54,572 bases of DNA from DAOVGZ01 sp964477815 (GCA_964477815.1 CAYZEO010000003.1:1-54572), one strand, 5' to 3'. Shown: positions 34,919 through 43,517, counted from the stretch's first letter. Notes: generated from the sequence alone by a model not told the origin. Numbers and translations are program-made.

Positions 34919-36014
34919 GAAAAAAAAGATTGTTCATGTTACCTCAAGCTTAAGAATTGGTGGGGCCGAGGCCGTACTTTGTGATCTTATAAAGGGACTT
35001 GGAAACGAACAGTTCGAGCATCATGTTATTTATTTTCATAGAGGACGACGAGAGCAGCAGGTTCGACAATTAGGTGTTCAAACTTATCAAATTCGCGGAT
35101 TGTTTTCTCTGTACGATCCCGTTTTTTTTTACCGCTTGTGGAAGTTGATTCGTTTGTTAAAGCCTGACGTTATCCATTCTCTTTTATGGTCTGCAAATGT
35201 ATCGAGTCGACTGGTTGCTCAACTACTTTCCATTCCGCATGTTTCTGTTTATCACAATAATATCGACCAAGATGGAAGACTAAGAAACTTATTGGATAAG
35301 GCGACAAGGATTATTTCGGAAAGATTGGTGGCCGTTTCTGATGAGGTTGCCGAATCGATTGTAAAAACGGATCTTCGTTTTTCAAAAAAGAAGATCATTG
35401 TTATCAAGAACGGAGTTGATGCAGATGAGGTTCGAGAAAAAGCAGAGCATGAGCGAGTCTCTCGGGATATTCTCGGATTGCCGGAAAAATGCTTTGTCAT
35501 AGGTTCTGTGGGGCGTTTTTGCCCTGTGAAAAATTATCCGCTTCTCATATCAGCTTTCGCTAGCCTTGTTATTAAGTCCGATCAGGCTTATCTCGTTTTA
35601 GTTGGAGTTGGTCCAGATGAAGAAGCCTTGAGGGAACAGGTTCGGAAGCTGAAAATTGAGGACAGAGTTATATTTATTATTGGACGATCCTCATATGGTT
35701 ATTTTTCCCTTTTTGACTGTTTTGTTCAATCTTCTGATAAGGAGGGAATATCTATAGCGCTTCTAGAGGCGATGTCGTGTGGCATTCCTTGTGTTGCTAC
35801 CCATGTTGACTCCTGTCATTCTGTTCTTGTATCAGGAAAAAATGGGCTTGTTGTAAAGGCTGGAAAAATCCAGGATCTTCTAGATGCGATACGTCGATTA
35901 GAAGAGGATTATACCCTTGCTCGAAGGTTGGGGCAAGAGGGAAAAAAGTTTGTTGATATTGAATTTGGTCTTGAGCGAATGGTTCAGAATTATAAAGATG
36001 TTTTTGATTTCTAA
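34908..36014 (+). CDS. GT4-type glycosyltransferase
   Basis: A 368-residue GT-B enzyme. The N-terminal VTSSLRIGGAEAVLCDL is the family hallmark, then IKNGVDADEV, GSVGRFCPVKNYPLLISAF and the nucleotide-sugar EX7E motif in KEGISIALLEAMSCGIP. It uses an activated sugar to build a surface glycan or glycolipid; the donor is unknown. The start overlaps the end of the acyl-CoA synthetase gene by 11 bases. A second GT4 enzyme is encoded at about 41.3-42.5 kb, sharing the family opening (xLxxGGAxxV). Confidence 0.93.
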   Translation: MKPKKKKIVHVTSSLRIGGAEAVLCDLIKGLGNEQFEHHVIYFHRGRREQQVRQLGVQTYQIRGLFSLYDPVFFYRLWKLIRLLKPDVIHSLLWSANVSSRLVAQLLSIPHVSVYHNNIDQDGRLRNLLDKATRIISERLVAVSDEVAESIVKTDLRFSKKKIIVIKNGVDADEVREKAEHERVSRDILGLPEKCFVIGSVGRFCPVKNYPLLISAFASLVIKSDQAYLVLVGVGPDEEALREQVRKLKIEDRVIFIIGRSSYGYFSLFDCFVQSSDKEGISIALLEAMSCGIPCVATHVDSCHSVLVSGKNGLVVKAGKIQDLLDAIRRLEEDYTLARRLGQEGKKFVDIEFGLERMVQNYKDVFDF

Positions 36015-36038
36015 GAGAAATTTGTTTTTCGTAAATTT

Positions 36039-36061
36039 GGTCAAGCTTGACCGCTTTTTTT
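36039..36061 (+). terminator. Rho-independent terminator after the glycosyltransferase
   Basis: Palindrome GGTCAAGCTTGACC followed by GC and seven T, 25 bases after the stop of the three-gene operon. Confidence 0.85.
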
Positions 36062-36154
36062 ATTAATTGTAAAATTCTGATTGATATTTGGGTAAAGTTC
36101 CAATGTTTGACAAATAAGAGTTGATTTTTGTGCTCACTTTAGCTAACCTATTGG

Positions 36155-36247
36155 AGACCTGTGATGGCAAGAGCCCATTGGTCTTTAAAAAGATAACCTC
36201 CATTTCCCCTGTCCGTGACGTTCTGTCTGGATGGGGGTAAAATTTTT
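36155..36247 (+). promoter_or_regulatory. Structured leader with possible attenuator before the metallo-hydrolase gene
   Basis: The first element pairs AGACC (36155-36159) with GGTCT (36180-36184) and an inner ATGG/CCAT. The second is terminator-like: ACCTCCAT (36196-36203) pairs with ATGGGGGT (36231-36238), then AAAATTTTT. The ribosome site CAGGAG follows at once. TGGAG at 36152-36156 could pair with CTCCA at 36198-36202 as an antiterminator. It matches no riboswitch class I recognise. Confidence 0.4.
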
Positions 36248-36255
36248 CAGGAGTT

Positions 36256-37281
36256 ATGAAGAGACTACGAAAGCCGCATATTCGTGGAGGTCGTTTTTAT
36301 AATCACAAAGATGAGAATCGATGTGCTTTTTTTCTTCATTCCCTTCAAATGTTATTTCGGTATTATGCTCTGTTGAAAAAGAAGCCTTCTAAGGGTGAGG
36401 CTTGTTGGGTTGATATTACAGATACTTTGCGTTGTTCGATTAATCCAGTGATAACTTGGATAGGGCATGCTTCATTTTTGGTGCAACTTGGGGGTGTAAA
36501 TATTCTGTTAGATCCCATTTTTGGAGATGTTTCCTTTTTTTATCGGCGTATTCTGCCCGTTGGTTTCTCGATTAATCAGATTCCAAAGATTGATTTTGTT
36601 TTAATATCGCATAATCATCGAGATCACATGGATGCTCCCAGCTTGCTTGCGATTAAAAAACAGAATGAGTCGGTTACTGTTTTGGTCCCAAAGGGGGACA
36701 AGGCGTGGTTTGATAGAAGGCGTTTTGCACAGGTGCATGAGCATACCTGGTGGGAGCAGCGATCATTCAAAATTCATGATCAAGACTCACGTGAGATTAT
36801 ATTTACTTTTTTACCGGCAGCCCATTGGTCCCAGCGAGGACTTTTTGATCAAAACAGATCATTGTGGGGGAGTTGGATGATTGAATGGGGGGATAATCAG
36901 ATCTATTTTGGGGGTGATAGTTGTTATTCTACTCATTTTACGGAAATTTCTCGGGAATTTTCTGATATCAACATGGCTTTGTTGCCGGTAGGTCCGTGTG
37001 AGCCTCGAGGCTGGTTGAAAGAGACTCATTTGGGAGCAGAAGAAGCTGGTCAGGCGTTTTTAGATCTTGGTGCGCAGCATATGATACCTATGCACTGGGG
37101 AATGTTTCCTTTTGGGGTTGAGCATTTTGATAATCCAATCAAGCTTATGCAGTTGTGGTGGCAAAAAAATCAAAAAAATTTGAAGGATCGGCAATTGCAT
37201 TGCGTCAAGGTCGGTCAGCCAGTTCTTTTTGACAAAGAGAGTGTTGTCATTCAGATGAGCGATCAAAAAAAAGAAAAATAA
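36256..37281 (+). CDS. Metallo-beta-lactamase-fold hydrolase (NAPE-PLD / UlaG-like)
   Basis: A 341-residue protein. The metal motif HxHxDH is SHNHRDHMD (His119, His121, Asp123, His124), with further ligand segments AAHWSQRG, GGDSCYS and MHWGMF. The ITWIGHASFLVQLGGVNILLDP opening is typical of the N-acyl-phosphatidylethanolamine phospholipase D-like group. It may act on phospholipids or other phosphodiesters; the substrate is unknown. The ribosome site CAGGAG lies just after a terminator-like hairpin. Confidence 0.9.
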   Translation: MKRLRKPHIRGGRFYNHKDENRCAFFLHSLQMLFRYYALLKKKPSKGEACWVDITDTLRCSINPVITWIGHASFLVQLGGVNILLDPIFGDVSFFYRRILPVGFSINQIPKIDFVLISHNHRDHMDAPSLLAIKKQNESVTVLVPKGDKAWFDRRRFAQVHEHTWWEQRSFKIHDQDSREIIFTFLPAAHWSQRGLFDQNRSLWGSWMIEWGDNQIYFGGDSCYSTHFTEISREFSDINMALLPVGPCEPRGWLKETHLGAEEAGQAFLDLGAQHMIPMHWGMFPFGVEHFDNPIKLMQLWWQKNQKNLKDRQLHCVKVGQPVLFDKESVVIQMSDQKKEK

Positions 37282-37300
37282 ATACGAAGTACTAGATTTA

Positions 37301-37330
37301 TTGAATCCTCAATCCGCGAGTTGGTATAAT
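37301..37330 (+). promoter_or_regulatory. Sigma-70-type promoter for the small exported-protein gene
   Basis: TTGAAT and TATAAT separated by 18 bases, about 34 bases before the ATG at 37364. Confidence 0.65.
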
Positions 37331-37363
37331 TTCAACTAGGATTAATAATGTAAGGGGATGGGG

Positions 37364-37741
37364 ATGAAGCTCAAGAAAAAGAAACTGTTTTTTGCGGGAG
37401 TTTTACTGTTCAGTTCTGTGTGTGGGGCTCGGGTAACTCGTCGTGTTGTCATAAAAAATGGAATGGATGTTCCTGTTCTTATTAGATATGTGGTTCCAAG
37501 TGTTGCTAAGTGGAGAAAGTTTGAGCAAAAAAGCGAATTGCTGTTTGCTGGAGAAAGTATAGATATCAGCTTTCCAAAAGCATACGCGGAGCGCGAATGG
37601 ATTGCCATTGATGGTCCAGGAGGAGAACTTTTAGGAACAATAAGAACAGACAAAGCGTGTGTTTTGGATGCCAAATCAAAAAAATGTAAGAAAAAAACTA
37701 AAGTAACGGTAACTGGCACAGGATTGTCTGTAGAGCGATAG
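37364..37741 (+). CDS. Small exported protein, unknown
   Basis: A 125-residue protein with a Lys-rich n-region and signal peptide (LFFAGVLLFSSVCGA), then a beta-rich mature part (RRVVIKNGMDVPVLIRYVV; LLFAGESIDISF; WIAIDGPGGELLGTIR) and a basic CKKKTKVTVTGTG end. It looks like a small immunoglobulin-like or beta-sandwich domain. Of two nearby ATGs the second has AAGGGG at the right distance. A consensus promoter lies upstream and another exported protein downstream. Confidence 0.75.
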   Translation: MKLKKKKLFFAGVLLFSSVCGARVTRRVVIKNGMDVPVLIRYVVPSVAKWRKFEQKSELLFAGESIDISFPKAYAEREWIAIDGPGGELLGTIRTDKACVLDAKSKKCKKKTKVTVTGTGLSVER

Positions 37742-37781
37742 ACGTCAAAACGGGCTGCTTTGGGGGCGGCAAGGGGGGCTC

Positions 37782-38732
37782 ATGGGGAATAGAGCGGGAC
37801 GTTTCGTTTTTGCTATTCTTTTTTTATCTGCTAATTGTGATTCATTTATTTACGAAGTTTCTGTTCTTAGAAAGTGGAATGGAAAGCTTGGGAGATACAG
37901 TTATTTTGTTGGATTGAGTGATTTTCATGATAGAACAAACAAGGTGAACGAAGTTCAGATACGTGATTTACAATCGATTCTTTTTAACTGTTCTTCTAAT
38001 ACTATTAAGGTGGGGTCGGAAAATATTAGTTCCCCAAGTAAAGGACGACGTGCATCGTGCGGGCGTTTTTTTGTACATGCACGAGGGGGTGTGCTCGCTG
38101 GGTTTGGTCAGACTTGTAAAGAGCTAGGGTTGCCTCTTGAAAACGTAGAATTTAGATATTGTCGTGTTGCGTCACTTGGGCCCGTTCTTAATAATTTAGA
38201 TTCCGATATGAGAAGCTTTTCTTCAGTTCGGACTATAAAAGTTTCCGATCTTATAAAGGAGGTTGAAGCCATTTGTGGAGAAATTCGTTCATACCAAGAT
38301 GGTGAATTGTTAAAGGATTTTTATGACAAGTGCATAGAGCGTGTATACAAGCGAATGCGTAACCAGAAACTTTATAAATATAAGGATAAAACGGTGGCTG
38401 CCTATTTAGAGTCGACGACAACTCGAAATAACAGAATAAATTTTTTAAAAGAGTTGCTGACGTTTGATAGCATTTTGATTGATCTGAGGCTTTTACATAG
38501 TGTTATTAGTTCGCAAGACAGTTTGAACTATCTTGCGGTGGCAGGTGGTTCGCATATTACGCGGGTTTCTCAGTTGATTTCAAAACTTGGATGGGAATGG
38601 GTTCACACTACCAAGCCGAAGTTTGTTCGTGAGTACAAAATTCGTAAATGTCTTGGGGGGAACATTATTCAAGGAAGATATTGCCGAAAGCCAAAACCTG
38701 TTGATGTGCGATTGATCGAAAATTTTTTGTAG
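37782..38732 (+). CDS. Hypothetical exported protein
   Basis: A 316-residue protein that I do not recognise. The signal peptide is FVFAILFLSANCDSF. The mature part opens with YEVSVLRKWNGKLGRYSYFVGLSDFHD and has a Cys-bearing middle and a helical section. Near the end, LTFDSILIDLRLLHSVIS and YLAVAGGSHITRVSQLISKLGW resemble an alpha/beta domain. The final 40 residues are basic with two Cys. It lies 40 bases after the previous small exported gene and may share its transcript. Confidence 0.78.
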   Translation: MGNRAGRFVFAILFLSANCDSFIYEVSVLRKWNGKLGRYSYFVGLSDFHDRTNKVNEVQIRDLQSILFNCSSNTIKVGSENISSPSKGRRASCGRFFVHARGGVLAGFGQTCKELGLPLENVEFRYCRVASLGPVLNNLDSDMRSFSSVRTIKVSDLIKEVEAICGEIRSYQDGELLKDFYDKCIERVYKRMRNQKLYKYKDKTVAAYLESTTTRNNRINFLKELLTFDSILIDLRLLHSVISSQDSLNYLAVAGGSHITRVSQLISKLGWEWVHTTKPKFVREYKIRKCLGGNIIQGRYCRKPKPVDVRLIENFL

Positions 38733-38736
38733 TCTT

Positions 38737-39648
38737 TTAATAATATCCTTTGGTCAAATATGCTCGTCCCGAATCCCCAAAAATCATAACTGCGGTATCG
38801 CCAGCTTTCAGTTTTTGTTTGTATTTTTGTACGGCGCATGCAACTGCTCCGCTACTTGGGCCTGCAAGGAGACTATGTTTTTGAGCCAGGGTTTTGAGCA
38901 TTGGAAGTGCCTGTTCATCAGAAATAGGTATGATTTCGTCTACTACATCATGATCAAGAACGTCTGATTCAAAGTCTATTCCGATTCCTTCAACCTTGTA
39001 TGGTTGTGGATTTCCTCCTGTTGAATACAGGGAGTTAGCGGCATCGATCGCAATTATTTTAATGTTGGGATTTTTTTCTTTCAAATATTTTCCTGCGCCA
39101 CTAATTGTTCCTCCAGTCCCAGCGCCGGCAAAAAAGTGTGTGATGTTGCCGTCTGTTTGTAGCCACAGTTCTGGCCCGAGAGAATGATAGTGTCCTTGCG
39201 CGTTTACTACATTAAAATATTGGTTTGGCATAAAAGAGTTGGGTGTTTTTTTATGTAGAGCTACAGCTTGAGAGTGATAGCTTTCTGGGTCTTCAATGAA
39301 TTTTGTTGCTGGACACATAACAACCTGTGCGCCGTATGCTTGAATAGTCTGTAATTTTTCTTGGCTGATTTTTTCTGAAACAGTAATGATGACTTTGTAT
39401 CCCTTTAACTTTCCGATCATAGCAACGGCAATGCCGTGATTTCCGGACGATGCATCTATAATTGTTCCGCCTGGCTTTAAAATTCCTTCTTTTTCCGCAG
39501 TTTCAATCATGTAAAGAGCTGAACGGTCCTTCATGCTACCGCTTGGGTTAAAATATTCTAGTTTTGCGTATATTGAAGCGGGTGTTTTCAAATCTACTTT
39601 TACTAAAGGTGTATTCCCGACAGCGTGTAGCATGCTTTTGTATTTCAT
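38737..39648 (-). CDS. Cysteine synthase / cystathionine beta-synthase-like PLP enzyme, copy 1
   Basis: A 303-residue fold-type II PLP protein. The Schiff-base Lys40 lies in NPSGSMKDRSA, the phosphate-binding loop is GAGTGGTISG, and the substrate loop is DASSGNHGIAVA (CysK usually reads TSGNTG). Such enzymes add sulfide or another nucleophile to activated serine; the altered loop leaves open a different acceptor or an elimination role. The ribosome site is AAGGAG. A tandem paralog lies 93 bases upstream. No serine acetyltransferase gene is present in the window. Confidence 0.9.
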   Translation of the reverse strand: MKYKSMLHAVGNTPLVKVDLKTPASIYAKLEYFNPSGSMKDRSALYMIETAEKEGILKPGGTIIDASSGNHGIAVAMIGKLKGYKVIITVSEKISQEKLQTIQAYGAQVVMCPATKFIEDPESYHSQAVALHKKTPNSFMPNQYFNVVNAQGHYHSLGPELWLQTDGNITHFFAGAGTGGTISGAGKYLKEKNPNIKIIAIDAANSLYSTGGNPQPYKVEGIGIDFESDVLDHDVVDEIIPISDEQALPMLKTLAQKHSLLAGPSSGAVACAVQKYKQKLKAGDTAVMIFGDSGRAYLTKGYY

Positions 39649-39741
39649 GGATGAGCTTCTCCTTGAGGATCAAATTGCGAACAAATTTTTTGCAGTATAA
39701 CGCGCTTGCCTCTTGCTGTCACGAAGTACAATATTTTTATT

Positions 39742-40644
39742 TTAGTAGTATCCCTTGGTCAAATAGGCTCTACCGGAGTCTGCAAAGGTCATTACTGCCA
39801 AGGCATCAGCCGGAAGATTTTTTACGTAATTTTTAGCAACATAAGCAACAGCTCCGCTGCTCAAGCCTGCTAGAATGCCGTATTTTTGTGCCATTGGTTT
39901 GAGCATGGAAAGTGCCTCTTTATCACCGACTGGAATGATTTCATCAATTGTGTCTTGATCGATTACGGGAGAGTCGGGGAAGTTTAGGCCAAGTCCCTCA
40001 ATTTTGTATGGACAAGGGTGGCCATCGGAAGAGAGAATAGAACACTTGGTATCAACTGCTATCACTTTAATGTCAGGGTTTTGCTCTTTTAGAAATAGTC
40101 CGGATCCACTTGCGGTTCCTCCTGTTCCTGCGCCTGAAAATAGGTGTGTTATTTTTCCGTTTGTTTGTTTCCAGATTTCAGGCCCGGTCGACATGTAATG
40201 TGCCCGTGAATTTTCTGCGTTGAGGTACTGGTTTGGCATGAATGAGTTAGGCGTGTTTTTTTGAATTTCTACTGCTTTGCGATGATACTCTTGTGGGTCG
40301 TCTTTAATTTCTACAACTACAACATCTGCCCCATAAGCTTTGATTGTTGCCAATTTTTCTTGACTGATTTTATGTGGTACGGTCAAGATAACGTTGTATC
40401 CTTTTGCCGCTCCAATCATAGCAACCGCTGACGCATGGTTACCTGAAGATGCGTCGATAATGGTTCCCCCAGGTTTGAGCATCCCGTTTTTTTCAGCGGA
40501 TTCAATTAAATAAAGTGCCGATCTAGCTTTGATGCTATAGCTCGGATTGAGATACTCCAATTTTGCATAGACTGACGCTTTTGTATCAAATGGAATTCTA
40601 ACCAAAGGTGTGTTACCGATTGCTTCAAGAATATCTTTATACAT
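39742..40644 (-). CDS. Cysteine synthase-like PLP enzyme, copy 2
   Basis: A 300-residue tandem paralog of the adjacent gene with the same layout. Lys39 is kept, but the usual KDR reads KAR (NPSYSIKARSA). The asparagine loop is DASSGNHASAVA and the PLP phosphate loop GAGTGGTASG. The ATG follows a strong AAGGGGG site; an ATG-less upstream extension is rejected. The two copies are similar throughout yet differ in the active-site loops, which suggests different substrates rather than simple dosage. Confidence 0.9.
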   Translation of the reverse strand: MYKDILEAIGNTPLVRIPFDTKASVYAKLEYLNPSYSIKARSALYLIESAEKNGMLKPGGTIIDASSGNHASAVAMIGAAKGYNVILTVPHKISQEKLATIKAYGADVVVVEIKDDPQEYHRKAVEIQKNTPNSFMPNQYLNAENSRAHYMSTGPEIWKQTNGKITHLFSGAGTGGTASGSGLFLKEQNPDIKVIAVDTKCSILSSDGHPCPYKIEGLGLNFPDSPVIDQDTIDEIIPVGDKEALSMLKPMAQKYGILAGLSSGAVAYVAKNYVKNLPADALAVMTFADSGRAYLTKGYY

Positions 40645-40755
40645 CTTTTCCCCCTTTGTCACATTTGTTGAGGATTCTTATTAAAAAGACATAGCAGATA
40701 ATTGTTTAAAGAATCAATGCAATGGTATTTTTTTAAAGGTGATATCTCAACTAAT

Positions 40756-40818
40756 ATGGTTCGATACATTTTTCTTCGCTTGCGGCTACGAAGAACACTC
40801 TCCACGAACGGGAGGGGA
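40756..40818. repeat. Dispersed inverted-repeat element, family A, single arm
   Basis: One arm only: it starts ATGGTTCGATACAT, contains CTTCGCTTGCGGCTACGAAGAACACTC in outline, and ends CCACGAACGGGAGGGG. The matching second arm is absent. Confidence 0.75.
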
Positions 40819-40830
40819 TAAATTTGATGA

Positions 40831-40873
40831 ACGAAGTGCCGGCATTTCTTGTATGGAAATGCCGGCACTTCGT
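40831..40873. terminator. Long perfect hairpin, probable terminator
   Basis: An 18-bp perfect stem (ACGAAGTGCCGGCATTTC with its complement) and a seven-base loop TTGTATG, followed on the plus strand by ATTTTTG. It lies between two minus-strand genes, next to a family A arm. Confidence 0.6.
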
Positions 40874-40899
40874 ATTTTTGCAACATAGGTCTTTGTTTT

Positions 40900-41214
40900 T
40901 TAGTTTTGATCTTTCTCCTCATAGCCATAAAGCCAAATTTGTTCTTGAAATTTCATGATGCCACCAGGCAAATGTTTGAAAAATTTTTTTATATTTTTGA
41001 AAGTAAGATTTTTAAATGGTTCAATCTCGCTTTCAAAATCATCATCTTCATTTACTTTGTGGCCACATCCATGAGCGATTTCTTCGTATACATCACTTGA
41101 TATTTTTTGTATTGTTGAGAGCTTTTTTTTAACGTTATTGTAGAGTTTCATCATTCCAAAGGTAGGTGTTGTTGGGATAGATAATAAAAAAATTAAAGTG
41201 AAGAATCGTTTCAT
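40900..41214 (-). CDS. Small exported protein, unknown
   Basis: A 104-residue protein with signal peptide FFTLIFLLSIPTTPTFG, a basic helical segment (LYNNVKKKLSTIQKISSDVYEEIAHGCGH), an acidic patch (NEDDDFESEIE) and a C-terminal amphipathic section. No domain recognised. It stands alone on the minus strand. Confidence 0.7.
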   Translation of the reverse strand: MKRFFTLIFLLSIPTTPTFGMMKLYNNVKKKLSTIQKISSDVYEEIAHGCGHKVNEDDDFESEIEPFKNLTFKNIKKFFKHLPGGIMKFQEQIWLYGYEEKDQN

Positions 41215-41347
41215 ATGTTTTTCCTTTTTGTTGTGTGATTATAATTAATTCGTTTATGTATAACACATTGTTAGACAAGATGAAAGATGCTTTTTGCTTG
41301 CAGTTTTTTAATGGTTTGTTGACTTTTTCTAATTGTTTTTTCTTGAG

Positions 41348-42496
41348 TTAATTTAGTTTTTGATAAAGATCAACATGCTGTTGTACCATTTCTTGATCGT
41401 TAAAATCGTTTAAATTTTCCTGAAAGTTTTGCAGTTTACAAAAAAGTTGTTTGTCGTGCATGATAGAAAGCATGCCTGCAGTCAGGGCGCGAATATTGCC
41501 TTGTTGGTATAAGAATCCATTCTCTCCGTGCAAGATAACATCATGGATTCCGCCTGTGTTGTAACTCAAAACAGGGAGCTTTAAAAGACGTGCTTCAATA
41601 ACAGCACAAGGAAGGCCTTCCCAAAGAGAGCTTAAAACAAACGCATGCCATTTAGCCATAAGTGGGGCGACTTTGTTCTGCCAGCCATGCAGCGTAATCT
41701 TTTCTTGTAACTTCTTTTCTGTAATCCATGCTTCAATTTTAGGTCGAAGTATGCCGTCTCCAATAATCTCCAGACGAGCATGCGGATTTTTTTCATGGAT
41801 GTTTTCAAAAGCTTTCAGAAGATCGAAAAGATTTTTTTGTTCTTTAAAGCAAGCAACTGTTCCAAATATAAAAGGAGCGTTTTTTTGTGGAAAAGGTGTT
41901 GCGATACGTGCTGGTTGCCAAAACTGTTTCCAGTCAACCGCAGCTCGAATGATTGAATGTTTTTTTGCAAATCGTGGAAAAAATCTGATTCCGGTTTTGA
42001 CGTCTTCAGAAGAAACGCAAACGAAGTGAGTTGTTATAAGACTGGTCATAAGCTCCAAAAGGTAAATTCCAAACCAAACAATTTTGTTTTGGTGATTATG
42101 AAAAGCGTAGCCATGTACCGTGTGTACTCGCTTTTTAACACGAGCAAAAAATGCTGCCCACCGCCCGAGAATTCCCGCCTTTGTGCTGTGTGTGTGAACT
42201 ATCAAGTTAGGGTATTGTTTTTTCAGTTTTTTTATTTGTTTAAACAATGCAAAAAAGTTTTTCAGTTCTTGCCATGGCGCTAAAAAAGAAACTTCCCGCT
42301 TAAAACTGTCAAGAAGATAGACATGAGATGATTTTGATACCTCGCCGACCAACTTCCCCTCCGACCCGGAAATCAAATGAGACGTACAACCATTTTTTTC
42401 AAGGCCATTTTTCAAAGCAAGGCATACTTTTTGTGCTCCACCAAGTTCTAGTTTTGTAATGACATACAAAACCTGGACATCCTTTTTATGCTTCAT
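41348..42496 (-). CDS. GT4-type glycosyltransferase
   Basis: A 382-residue GT-B enzyme. It has YVITKLELGGAQKVCLAL at the N-terminus, HTHSTKAGILGRWAAFFA in the acceptor domain, FGTVACFKEQKNLFDLLKAF, and the donor motif SSLWEGLPCAVIEARLLKLP (EX7E). Probable surface-glycan synthesis; the sugar is unknown. ATG is preferred; an upstream TTG would overlap the end of the c-subunit gene by 11 bases. It directly follows the F0 genes on the same strand. Confidence 0.92.
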   Translation of the reverse strand: MKHKKDVQVLYVITKLELGGAQKVCLALKNGLEKNGCTSHLISGSEGKLVGEVSKSSHVYLLDSFKREVSFLAPWQELKNFFALFKQIKKLKKQYPNLIVHTHSTKAGILGRWAAFFARVKKRVHTVHGYAFHNHQNKIVWFGIYLLELMTSLITTHFVCVSSEDVKTGIRFFPRFAKKHSIIRAAVDWKQFWQPARIATPFPQKNAPFIFGTVACFKEQKNLFDLLKAFENIHEKNPHARLEIIGDGILRPKIEAWITEKKLQEKITLHGWQNKVAPLMAKWHAFVLSSLWEGLPCAVIEARLLKLPVLSYNTGGIHDVILHGENGFLYQQGNIRALTAGMLSIMHDKQLFCKLQNFQENLNDFNDQEMVQQHVDLYQKLN

Positions 42497-42539
42497 TTGG
42501 TCTACTTTCTGATTTATTGCGTCAATATTGTCAACAAAG

Positions 42540-43499
42540 TTATCGTGCAAACATTATGAGCATGAACGAGATCACAAGTGAATAAATAGCACTTGTGTCG
42601 ATCAGTCCTTGCCCGAACATACTTATTTTTGACAGCATCGAGTAGTTTTCAGGGGTGTGTGCAATTTTAGTACAAGCCGCAGAAGCCGTTCTTCCAGAAC
42701 TTATTCCTGGACCTATTGTGCCAAGACCGATACATAGTGCAGCGGAAAGACACGCAATTCCGTGAACGGGATTGTCTGAGACTTTCGTAATGAGCAATAC
42801 AAATGATATAACAAGAGCAAAAATGATTGGTGTTTCGATAATTGCTTCACTTACAAAGGTGAATGAAAGAATTTGGTTGTCACTCTTGCGATTTATTCCA
42901 AGTCCTTCGCATGCCTTTGCGCCAAATAATGCAAGACCAATAACTGGTCCGATTGATCCTAAACCTATTGCTAGACCACTTCCCAGAAGTCTTAGACTAT
43001 CAGAAATTGTTGATGCATTTGCCGCTTGCGCTTTGATAAAGATTGCAATGATAAATCCAAAAATAATCGGGGTTTGAATAATTGATTGTGTGATAAGCAT
43101 GAAGCGTAATATTTTTTTTGCCGCAAAAGGTTGTCGTGCGATAGCGAGGCATGCTGCACGTGTGGGAAGAGCTGATGAAAGGCCTATGGTAAAGCCCGCA
43201 AAACAGATTGCAAGCCCGATACCAAGTTCAGCAATACCAAAGTAAATTGTTTTTTCCACTCCTGCTGTGCCAAACAAAATAATAACAGAAATAGTAAGAC
43301 CAATAATTGCAGCAGTTTCGATGAGTGCCATGCCCAATACTGTTGTATTCATGATGTCGGATCGGGCTTTGGGTTGTCGGTTAATTGCATCAATAGCCGC
43401 CATGTTTGCTAGTCCTTCTCCAATGCCTACTGCTACTGAGTTTGCGCCGATGATGCATGCGACGATAAGATAGTGTAAAAGCTCCGCTATTTCCGACAT
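42540..43499 (-). CDS. atpE: F-type ATP synthase c subunit, four-hairpin fusion
   Basis: A 319-residue protein made of four consecutive c-subunit hairpins (eight membrane helices), where a bacterial c subunit normally has one. Loop RQP motifs occur at residues 41-43 and 122-124; hairpins 3 and 4 have degenerate loops. Ion-site positions in the second helix of each unit are Glu61 (ALIETAAI), Gln142 (SIIQTPII), Glu222 (AIIETPII) and Asp301 (GLIDTSAIYSL). Hairpin 1 also has Glu28 in GIGEG, the position that gives a two-carboxylate Na+ site in Fusobacterium. Hairpin 2 should not carry an ion. Order AtpR-a-c matches N-type ATPases. Confidence 0.95.
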   Translation of the reverse strand: MSEIAELLHYLIVACIIGANSVAVGIGEGLANMAAIDAINRQPKARSDIMNTTVLGMALIETAAIIGLTISVIILFGTAGVEKTIYFGIAELGIGLAICFAGFTIGLSSALPTRAACLAIARQPFAAKKILRFMLITQSIIQTPIIFGFIIAIFIKAQAANASTISDSLRLLGSGLAIGLGSIGPVIGLALFGAKACEGLGINRKSDNQILSFTFVSEAIIETPIIFALVISFVLLITKVSDNPVHGIACLSAALCIGLGTIGPGISSGRTASAACTKIAHTPENYSMLSKISMFGQGLIDTSAIYSLVISFMLIMFAR

Positions 43500-43517
43500 T
43501 TTTTTTCACCTATCATG

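Noticed and set aside
40659..40928. Open frame over the family A single arm and hairpin
   Set aside because: Derived from the repeat arm and the long hairpin; no coding pattern.
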